From Rhizobium sp. Q54 (GTDB lineage Bacteria > Pseudomonadota > Alphaproteobacteria > Rhizobiales > Beijerinckiaceae): DNA of 22,742 nucleotides. Position numbers and translations under genes: made by a program. Every line of letters starts with the position of its first letter. Position 1 is the stretch's first letter. The stretch covers positions 1 to 22,742 of the forward strand of contig CAMDKB010000012.1 in assembly GCA_945901195.1 (NCBI GenBank). The letters are read 5' to 3'. The notes under the pieces are model-generated. The model was not told where the DNA came from, made no database searches, and was given only the letters and a program-made list of their open reading frames with translations. This document shows positions 16,312 to 22,423 of the stretch, one piece after another.

Positions 16312-16392
16312 AACCGCTCAAGCCCCACGCAGGCGCAGTGCTTGAGCTGTTTTTCATCACAGTCACCGGTTTGGCGTCATGAAACTGGTGAC
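16312..16392 (-). other. Two hairpins between binding protein and LivH, importer 2
   Basis: The first hairpin is GTCACCGGTTT (16362-16372) with AAACTGGTGAC (16382-16392), 11 pairs including one G-T wobble and a nine-base loop. It begins four bases after the binding-protein stop. The second is GCTCAAGC (16316-16323) with GCTTGAGC (16340-16347), eight perfect pairs, extendable past one mismatch by AAC/GTT. Neither is followed by a T-run. The position matches the hairpin in importer 1, suggesting that both operons protect or over-express the binding-protein segment of the mRNA (inference). Confidence 0.6.
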
Positions 16393-16396
16393 GCGA

Positions 16397-17578
16397 TCAA
16401 GGAAACGCCTCGTAAGGGTCCTTCACCTGGGCCTGACGATCGCCGCAGCGATTGAACAGCTTGCCGTCGGCCCCTTTCTCCACTTTCAAAGTATAGAAAT
16501 CGCCGATCATGCCGCGATTGGCGTCAAAGCTCGCCAGACCCATGGGGCCATTGACCTGGACCTTGGCCAACGCGTTGATGAAGGCTTGCTTGTCTTCCGC
16601 CTTGCCGTTGATGTCCTTCAGGGCCTGGATCACCATTTTGGCGGCCATATAGCCCATATATTGATAGGACCCAGGCAGCGCGTTATATTTCGCCTGATAG
16701 GCTTGCACGAACTTCTTGTTCTCGGGCGTATCCAGCGAGCCGCAATAGGTGTACGCGCTGTATATTCCTTCAGCCTGCGGCGGCATCGCGCCGAGCACTT
16801 CTTCGCTGGTAAACGAAGCAATTCCGAAGAGCGGCATTTTCTTGCTCAAGCCATATTCGACATATTGCTGAACGATACGTGATGAATCAGCACCCCACAT
16901 CGCCGCAAATACGCCGTCAGCTTTGGTTGGATCCATCTTTGTGACATAGGGAGCGTAATCGGATGTGCCGACATTGGGGAACATGGCTTCAACGATGTTC
17001 TCCGCGCCGAAAACCTTTTTCAATCCCTCAAGCGCTTCGTGGCCCGGAGGCGCATTCCAGCCAATCAGATAGACTTTTTTCCAGCCCATCTTCTTGGCCG
17101 CTTCTGCTGCCGCCATCGTGTACTGATAAGAGGACGGCACAAAACGGAAAATATAAGAGCTCTTCTGCCCGCGCGTCAGACTGGCCAGCGCGACCGTGCT
17201 GATCCACGGCATTTTCTGTTCGTGAACATAGGGCGCGACGGCCGCGCCAATCGAGCTGACAAGCTCTGACAAGAGCAGGTGAACCTTGTCGCGTTCCACC
17301 AGCGCCTTGATCTTGGTAAGCCCGGTGTCAGGCCGTCCAGCGCTATCCTCGTAAAGCAATTCGACCTTGCGGCCGGCGATCACATTGTTTTCCTCATCGA
17401 ATGCGAGCTTGATCGCATCGCGCTCGGGCCGGCCCTGCCCGGCAAGTGGCCCCGTCAACGGGAACATAACGCCTATTTTGATAGCGTCCTGGCTGAACGC
17501 GGGTTGCGGGATTATCGCGGTTGAAGCAGCTGCGGACACACCAAGTCCAAGCAGCATTGCGGCGCAAAATGATCGCAT
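16397..17578 (-). CDS. Periplasmic substrate-binding protein of LIV-type importer 2
   Basis: A 393-residue solute-binding protein. The signal peptide covers about 29 residues (MRSFCAAMLLGLGVSAAAST to a likely cut in AFS|QD). The mature part begins AIKIGVMFPLTGPLAGQG and continues LAFDEENNVIAGRKVELLYED, as in LivK-like proteins. The middle (MPWISTVALASLTRGQKSSY) and the later YTYCGSLDTPENKKFVQAYQ also fit this family; the branch differs from the binding protein of importer 1. The ATG at 17576-17578 has an excellent ribosome-binding site (GGGAGG, six bases). The promoter candidate immediately upstream makes this the first gene of the long block. Ligand unknown. Confidence 0.93.
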   Translation of the reverse strand: MRSFCAAMLLGLGVSAAASTAIIPQPAFSQDAIKIGVMFPLTGPLAGQGRPERDAIKLAFDEENNVIAGRKVELLYEDSAGRPDTGLTKIKALVERDKVHLLLSELVSSIGAAVAPYVHEQKMPWISTVALASLTRGQKSSYIFRFVPSSYQYTMAAAEAAKKMGWKKVYLIGWNAPPGHEALEGLKKVFGAENIVEAMFPNVGTSDYAPYVTKMDPTKADGVFAAMWGADSSRIVQQYVEYGLSKKMPLFGIASFTSEEVLGAMPPQAEGIYSAYTYCGSLDTPENKKFVQAYQAKYNALPGSYQYMGYMAAKMVIQALKDINGKAEDKQAFINALAKVQVNGPMGLASFDANRGMIGDFYTLKVEKGADGKLFNRCGDRQAQVKDPYEAFP

Positions 17579-17599
17579 TGGTTTCCTCCCTCTCGTATT

Positions 17600-17627
17600 A
17601 TTATCAATAGTAGAATCGTTTTTTCAA
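17600..17627 (-). promoter_or_regulatory. Candidate sigma-70-type promoter for the importer 2 operon
   Basis: The minus strand has TTGAAA (17622-17627), a 16-base spacer and GATAAT (17600-17605), each matching the consensus at five of six bases. Transcription would start near 17593, leaving a very short leader that holds only the ribosome-binding site. The same stretch has a T-run right after a small CGC-TT-GCG stem (about 17626-17640), which may end the tRNA transcript. Read-through from the tRNA is the alternative. Confidence 0.5.
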
Positions 17628-17661
17628 AAAAGCGCAAGCGGGATTCCAGGGTGGGGAAAAT

Positions 17662-17737
17662 TGGTGGGCCGGGAGGGACTTGAACCCCCAACCAGACCGT
17701 TATGAGCGGCCGGCTCTAACCATTGAGCTACCGGCCC
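17662..17737 (-). tRNA. tRNA with anticodon CAU, probably tRNA-Ile2
   Basis: The 76 bases fold into a standard cloverleaf. The acceptor stem is GGGCCGG/CCGGCCC (17731-17737 and 17666-17672). The D arm is GCTC/GAGC with a short eight-base loop, and the anticodon stem is GGCCG/CGGTC with loop CTCATAA. The T arm is GGGGG/CCCTC with TTCAAGT. CCA is encoded (17662-17664). The anticodon CAU occupies 17702-17704. It is not the initiator type, since the first pair is G-C. The short D-loop resembles tRNA-Ile2, whose C34 is changed to lysidine to read AUA; elongator tRNA-Met remains possible. Confidence 0.93.
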
Positions 17738-17780
17738 TGCGGCGCATCACGCCGAAGGAGGAGGCTCGCAATACACTTAA

Positions 17781-17832
17781 ATCCGCTCCCGGCGCAATGC
17801 TTGATTATCGACTTACAGATCCGCTCCCGGCG
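17781..17832. repeat. 14-base direct repeat upstream of the tRNA
   Basis: ATCCGCTCCCGGCG occurs twice, at 17781-17794 and 17819-17832, with 38 bases between starts. Both copies lie between the tRNA and the small Tad-like frame. The bases between the copies show no other symmetry I could see. It might be a small duplication or paired binding sites. The rest of 17738-17868 and 18025-18174 holds no gene I can support. Confidence 0.6.
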
Positions 17833-17868
17833 ATTCCGTGCGCGAGCGCTGCCACCATGGGAAACGGA

Positions 17869-18024
17869 TCATATCCAGTAATCGGCCGCCATGCCGAGGC
17901 TGAGGATCAGCGGACACATAAACAGCCCCACGGCGATGGCGATATTTCCGCCACGGAACGGCCAAATGAGAGCGGCAAAGGCAAAGCCTGCGAGGGACCG
18001 GCGATCGGCGGGAAGATCATGCAT
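17869..18024 (-). pseudogene. Short TadE/TadG-like N-terminal fragment
   Basis: A 51-codon frame from the ATG at 18022-18024 to TGA at 17869-17871. It has a basic N-terminus (DRRSLAG), then GGNIAIAVGLFMCPLILSLG followed by MAADYW. That pattern (Gly-Asn, hydrophobic helix with Pro, Gly, then Asp-Tyr) is what I know from the N-terminal membrane anchor of TadE/TadG-like pilus-assembly proteins. Those proteins are normally well over 100 residues, and here the stop comes immediately after the anchor. No Tad-like sequence continues in the other two frames. It is therefore probably a gene remnant. A genuine small membrane protein is the alternative. The ribosome-binding site is poor (GAGG only two bases from the ATG). 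Confidence 0.45.
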
Positions 18025-18174
18025 GGCCTCATGAATAAATCCTGCCGGTTACCGAAGCGTTGCCGAGTGGGGGCGGGCTGGCTCTATTGACCCAAATGCC
18101 ACATCTTCGAACAAATTCCATCGGACCGCCTTTGACCCATTGCCCCCGTGCGGAGCTGCCGTCAGAGTCTGGCC

Positions 18175-19148
18175 ATGATCCACGCGATTTTTACTCGTCT
18201 CGCTCTATTGTCTCTCGCCGCAACCCTTGCTGGCTGCGCGGGTGGCGTCGGCGAAATCGCCGAACCATCGGTGTTTACCGGAAACCATCCTTTTCCTGTT
18301 CGCGAGACCAGCCCGGGCCACCATCTGCACGAAATCCGCGGGATCGATGTCGCCAAATACCAGGGCGAGATCGACTGGCCATCCGTGAAGGCCGCCGGGA
18401 TCGGCTTTGCCTTTATCAAGGCAACTGAGGGAGCCGATCGCATGGACGATCGCTTCCAGCAGAACTGGGCTGCCGCCAAGGCTGCAGGCGTGCCGCGCGG
18501 CGCCTATCATTTCAACTACTGGTGCAGCCCCATCGAAGCGCAGATCGACGCCTTCAAGCGTGTTGTTCCGGTCGAACATGATTCATTGCCGCCGGTGCTC
18601 GATCTCGAATGGAATTTCGATAGCCCCACCTGTCCGCGCAGGGTGCCAAAAGACGTTGCGCTTGAAGCCATCCATAAATTCCTGCTTGCAATGGAGGCCC
18701 ACTACCGCAAGCGCCCCATCGTTTATGTGGACATTCCCTTCTATCGCGACGTTCTGTCGAGCGGCGAATTACACGACTATCCAATCTGGTTGCGCTCTGT
18801 GGCGGCCCACCTCAGGTACGCTATCCCAACCGCCGCTGGGCGTTCTGGCAATATTCGGCCAAAGGCCGGGTGCCGGGCATCAAACCGCAGGTGGACATGA
18901 ACGTTTTTGCCGGCTCGCGCGAAGAATGGGGGCGGCTTGTGGCTTCCAACTTCAACCACCGCAGCGCGCCGGCGTCGGCAACAGCAAGCGCGGCTGCTTC
19001 ATCTCCTGCTCAGCCCGTTCTAGTGGCGCAGCCGGCCATCCTGACCGCGAGCGCGAAGGAGGCCGAAGCGCCCCCTCCAACCCAGATCAATGCGCCCATT
19101 GTCAACGCGCCGATTGTGAACGCGCCCATTGTCGAAGCCAACCGATAG
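18175..19148 (+). pseudogene. GH25 lysozyme-like lipoprotein gene with a frameshift
   Basis: The first frame encodes a lipoprotein signal (lipobox LAGC, Cys21) and a glycoside hydrolase family 25 domain: GIDVAKYQG with Asp57, IDWPSVKAAGIGFAFIKATE, YHFNYW, and the catalytic PVLDLEW with Asp143 and Glu145. Such enzymes cleave peptidoglycan glycan strands; the lipobox would place it on a membrane facing the periplasm. Near 18806-18808 the frame breaks. The expected end RWAFWQYSAKG...VDMNVFAG continues in the frame one base back, and adding a single C to the CCC run restores one 324-residue protein. The tail is Ala/Pro-rich and ends in three NAPIV repeats. It is the only plus-strand gene here. 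The ATG at 18175 is chosen over a GTG at 18148 because of the signal peptide. The break may be a real mutation or a sequencing error. Confidence 0.8.
19089..19133 (+). repeat. Three 15-base tandem repeats in the GH25 gene tail
   Basis: Three near-identical 15-base units (19089-19103, 19104-19118, 19119-19133) follow the pattern AAYGCGCCSATTGTS, each encoding Asn-Ala-Pro-Ile-Val. They lie in the last 20 codons of the frame-restored GH25 gene, after an Ala/Pro-rich linker, and look like a small expandable tail. Confidence 0.8.
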
Positions 19149-19160
19149 TCGGCTTCCGCT

Positions 19161-20141
19161 TTACCGCACTTGGATCTTTGCATCCTTGACGATCTTTTCG
19201 AACTTGATCCGGTCGGCACGGTAGACCTTTTCGAACTCTTCCGGCGTCGAGCCTATCGCCTCCAGCTCGTTCTCCGCAAACCGCTCTTTCATGTCGGGTG
19301 ATTCAACACCCTTCTTCATTTCGCGCGCCAGTTTATCGACAATGTCTTGCGGCGTGCCTTTGGGCAGGAAAAGGCCCATCCAACCCCGGTTTTCAAAACC
19401 CTTCAGACCCGCTTCATCGAGGGTCGGCACATTCGGAAGTGTCGTCGAACGCTTCAGCGTCGTAATGCCCAGCGCTCGCAGCGTGCCCGCTTCAATATGC
19501 GGCTTCGTGATCGACGAGGGCACCAGCGCCACTTGTAGATCATTGCGGAACAGCGACTGAAACAATTGTCCGTCGCCCTGGAACGGCACCATTTGAATGT
19601 CGGTTCCAGTCATTTGTTTGATCAATTCCATCGTCAGATGCAGCGAATTGCCGATACCCGTCGAACCATAATTCAGGACACCAGGCTTGGATTTGGCGAG
19701 CGCGACCAGTTCCTGAAAATTCTGCGCCGGAACTTGCGGGTTGATGACAAGCACCGTGGAGGTCGCAGCAATCTGCGTCACGCGGATAAAGTCGTCGTCG
19801 GGGCTGTAACTGAGTTTGGAATAGATTGCCGGGGCAATCGCGTGCCCGTTGATATTGAACAGGATCGTATAACCATCAGGCGCAGCTTTCGCGACAGCAT
19901 CAGCGCCGATATTGCCGCCAGCGCCGCCCTTGTTTTCAACTATGAAACTCTGACCGAGTTGTTGCTGCAGTTTGGCGGCTACCAGACGGGCGATGGAATC
20001 CGTCGCGCCCCCCGCCGGATAGGGAACGACAACCTTCACCACGCGATTGGGCCAGGTCTCGGCGCCCTGCGCGAGCGCATGCGGGATCCCAAACACAAGT
20101 GTAGCAAGAGCCAGCGAAAGGCCACGAACGAACTGGCGCAT
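19161..20141 (-). CDS. Bug/TctC-type periplasmic binding protein 1
   Basis: A 326-residue extracytoplasmic binding protein of the Bug family (tripartite tricarboxylate transporter receptor). The signal peptide runs to about residue 24 (HALA|Q). Ligand-loop landmarks are VPYPAGGATDSIAR, ENKGGAGGNIG, KAAPDGYTIL and NYGSTGIGNSLHLTMEL. The C-terminal WMGLFLPKGTPQDIVDKLA and EEFEKVYRADRIKFEKIV are also standard. GGAGG six bases before the ATG at 20139-20141 decides the start over an upstream in-frame ATG. Family members bind small carboxylates, nicotinate, amino acids or terephthalate. It ends only 12 bases from the convergent GH25 gene. A six-pair inverted repeat there (GAAGCC 19134-19139, GGCTTC 19151-19156) may be a shared weak terminator. 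Confidence 0.92.
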   Translation of the reverse strand: MRQFVRGLSLALATLVFGIPHALAQGAETWPNRVVKVVVPYPAGGATDSIARLVAAKLQQQLGQSFIVENKGGAGGNIGADAVAKAAPDGYTILFNINGHAIAPAIYSKLSYSPDDDFIRVTQIAATSTVLVINPQVPAQNFQELVALAKSKPGVLNYGSTGIGNSLHLTMELIKQMTGTDIQMVPFQGDGQLFQSLFRNDLQVALVPSSITKPHIEAGTLRALGITTLKRSTTLPNVPTLDEAGLKGFENRGWMGLFLPKGTPQDIVDKLAREMKKGVESPDMKERFAENELEAIGSTPEEFEKVYRADRIKFEKIVKDAKIQVR

Positions 20142-20222
20142 CTTTGTCCTCCGATTGGCGGCTTTGGCCGCGCGGTTATTCAACGAATTTGGGTTATTTC
20201 AGGCGTTCTGTCGAGATCACTT

Positions 20223-21365
20223 TCACGCCAGCGCTGGGGAATACGCACCATCATTTTCACGCAACCCCAACCTGTGCAAGCGCGGCAGAACCTCCTGGGC
20301 AAAATATGGCAATTCCAGCAGATAGTTCAGGAACGAAAAGCCTATGCCATCAAACCCGGCCCCATGCAGACGGGCCAATTCATTTGCAACGTCATCAGGT
20401 GTGCCAATGATGTCGAAGCCCGATTGCCCATGCACCAACGCGCGGCGCATTTTGTCGTAACCGGCCGGATCGTCTTCACGCTTGGTATCCTTTAGCGCCA
20501 GCATGTATTCGGCAGCGCCCCAGTCGGCTGTTTCTTCAGTCCAGTAATGCCAATAGTCCTGTGCTTCCTTGCGCGTGGGCCGGCAGACAACCTGCCCCAC
20601 CGTATAGACGCCGGTGTCCTTGCCCAGCGCCTTGCCCGCAGCTTTCACCGTCGAAACTTCCCGCGCGGCCTCTTTGAGATCCGGGAAACGGATCGCGGTG
20701 AAAAACGCATCGCAATTGCGCAGGGCGTAGGCGCGGCCAAGGGTGGAAGCACCTGCATTCATCATCAGCGGTCGGCTGCCGCCATAGGGTTTTGGCTTCA
20801 TCCGGAGCCCGCGCAATTGCAGATGCTTGCCGATGAAATCGAATTCTTCTTCCGGTCCCCACATCCGCAGGATCGCGTCGATCCACTCCTGCCCATATTC
20901 ATAGCGCAATTCGTTCGTCGCCTTTTGTTCGACGCCAAACATGTTGAACTCGCTTTCATTCCAGCCGATCACGATATTCAGCGCAAATCGACCGCGGCCT
21001 ACGAGGTCTGCTGTGACAAATTCCTTGGCCGCCAGCACCGGATTGAACAGCGGTGCATGCACGGTAGCAAACACCGTGATGCGTTTGGTGCGCGCAAGCT
21101 GACCCGTCGCCCATGTGATTGTCTCAAGCGTCGTGCCCTGATGATCAGTCTCACCGCGATAACCACGCCAGCGCCCGATCGGCAGCATGAAATCGATGCC
21201 CACATCGTCGGCAAGTTCGGCAAGCTTCTCGCAGGAATCCCAATCGGCAAGCCAGCGCTCAGGCGCCTTGGTCATCGCGCGCCCGTTGGAACAATTGGCG
21301 CCGAACAGCCCCAGCTTGAACTTGTTGCCATTATACATGGCGACGCGATCATGCATCGGAGTCAT
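20223..21365 (-). CDS. Luciferase-like flavin monooxygenase 3 (SsuD/RutA type)
   Basis: A 380-residue luciferase-like monooxygenase of the group that includes alkanesulfonate, dimethylsulfone and pyrimidine (RutA) monooxygenases. It shows KLGLFGANCSNG, WDSCEKLAELADDVGIDFML, a substrate-loop RWRGYRGETDHQGTTLE, GRGRFALNIVIGWNESEFNM and later PLMMNAGASTLGRAYAL. It would use reduced FMN and O2. The substrate is not determined, and no flavin reductase is adjacent. AGGAGG five bases before the ATG at 21363-21365 fixes the start against a longer open frame. It sits between two Bug binding-protein genes on the same strand (47 bases to the upstream one, 81 to the downstream one), which links it to uptake of the compound those proteins bind (inference). 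Confidence 0.9.
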   Translation of the reverse strand: MTPMHDRVAMYNGNKFKLGLFGANCSNGRAMTKAPERWLADWDSCEKLAELADDVGIDFMLPIGRWRGYRGETDHQGTTLETITWATGQLARTKRITVFATVHAPLFNPVLAAKEFVTADLVGRGRFALNIVIGWNESEFNMFGVEQKATNELRYEYGQEWIDAILRMWGPEEEFDFIGKHLQLRGLRMKPKPYGGSRPLMMNAGASTLGRAYALRNCDAFFTAIRFPDLKEAAREVSTVKAAGKALGKDTGVYTVGQVVCRPTRKEAQDYWHYWTEETADWGAAEYMLALKDTKREDDPAGYDKMRRALVHGQSGFDIIGTPDDVANELARLHGAGFDGIGFSFLNYLLELPYFAQEVLPRLHRLGLRENDGAYSPALA

Positions 21366-21412
21366 GAAGTCCTCCTGATTTTTTTTTACTTTAATCGCAA
21401 GTCCCGATGTCT

Positions 21413-22384
21413 TCACTGCGGCACGATGCCCGCGCCCTTCGCCGTCTTTTCCCAGTAATTGAGCTGTGAGTCGATCCATTCACGCATTTCTGGCGGGCTC
21501 GACCATTTCACATCAACGCCTATTTTTTGCAGGCGTTCGGCCGCAGCTTTTGTCTTGAGATAGGCGACGATGGGCGCATTGATCCTTTCGACGATGGCAT
21601 CAGGTGTACCACCCGGCGCCAGCAGACCCTGCCACCCGACGAGATAGAAACCCTTGGCGGTTTCCGACACTGCGGGCATATCAGGCAGACTTGGCAGCCG
21701 TTGCGGCGTCAATATGCCAAGCGCCCTGATCTTGCCGGCTTCGACCAGCGGAATGCCCGGCGCAAGATCGACGAACATCATGTTGATCTCACCGGACATG
21801 AGATCGGTCAAAGCGGGCGCAGCGCCGCGATAGGGCACATGACGCAAGGTGAAGCCGTTCTCCTTGGCAAAAACTTCGACACCAAGATGTGTTGGCGTCC
21901 CGATTCCCGGCGAAGCATAATTAAGGGGCAGAGCGCTGCTTTTCGCCAGATCGATGAAGTCCTGGACGGTCTTCACATTCAACTGTGGCGACACCACCAT
22001 GATGTTGTAGGTATAGGCCATCAGCGTGACCGGCTTGAGATCGCGCCTTGTATCGTAAGGCACATTCTTGGAGACGAATGGCACGATGCCCAGCGCAGTC
22101 GGCGCCAGCAACAAAGTCTGGCCATCAGGCGCAGCTCGCGCCACCGACGTATTCCCTATCACGCCGCCGGCGCCTGTCCGGTTCTCGACGACAAAACTGC
22201 TCTTGTATTCGTTCTGTAGTATTTCCGCCGCGAGACGCCCGAGTATGTCGGTCGTTCCGCCCGGCACGAATGGCACAACGATTGTGACAGGCCCATTCGG
22301 CCATTGCTGCGCACAGGCAGCCCCTGCCGCAAGCGCAGAGCCCGCAAGAATTCCAGCAGCAAAAAGCCGCGCGAAAATTGTCAT
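21413..22384 (-). CDS. Bug/TctC-type periplasmic binding protein 2
   Basis: A 323-residue Bug-family protein. Signal peptide cut is near residue 25 (ACA|QQWPN). Family landmarks are VPFVPGGTTDILGR, ENRTGAGGVIG, RAAPDGQTLLL, NYASPGIGTPTHLGVEVF and VGWQGLLAPGGTPDAIVERI. The loop differs from the neighbouring copies, so a different ligand is likely. GGGAGGG just before the ATG at 22382-22384 fixes the start. It precedes the SsuD/RutA-type monooxygenase gene in the same direction. Confidence 0.92.
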   Translation of the reverse strand: MTIFARLFAAGILAGSALAAGAACAQQWPNGPVTIVVPFVPGGTTDILGRLAAEILQNEYKSSFVVENRTGAGGVIGNTSVARAAPDGQTLLLAPTALGIVPFVSKNVPYDTRRDLKPVTLMAYTYNIMVVSPQLNVKTVQDFIDLAKSSALPLNYASPGIGTPTHLGVEVFAKENGFTLRHVPYRGAAPALTDLMSGEINMMFVDLAPGIPLVEAGKIRALGILTPQRLPSLPDMPAVSETAKGFYLVGWQGLLAPGGTPDAIVERINAPIVAYLKTKAAAERLQKIGVDVKWSSPPEMREWIDSQLNYWEKTAKGAGIVPQ

Positions 22385-22423
22385 GTTTCCCTCCCATTTG
22401 TTGTTTGCTTTTATACTCAAACG

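Noticed and set aside
17662..17737. tRNA 3' end as a phage or island attachment site.
   Set aside because: I found no second copy of the tRNA 3' end in the window and no integrase gene; only the position near a tRNA suggests it.
17680..18090. A 136-codon plus-strand frame covering part of the tRNA and the Tad-like fragment.
   Set aside because: It runs through the tRNA gene on the opposite strand, has low-complexity composition and no ribosome-binding site.
20158..20171. Small hairpin GCGGC-TTTG-GCCGC between the third luciferase-like gene and the first Bug gene as a terminator.
   Set aside because: It has only five pairs with no T-run, and such short GC palindromes are expected by chance.
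20547..21458. A 303-codon open frame on the plus strand, with similar long plus-strand frames at 19566-20495, 5903-6673 and 7630-8256.
   Set aside because: Each lies opposite a well-supported minus-strand gene, has no recognisable domains, and is rich in His, Arg and Cys as expected for antisense shadows of GC-rich coding sequence.
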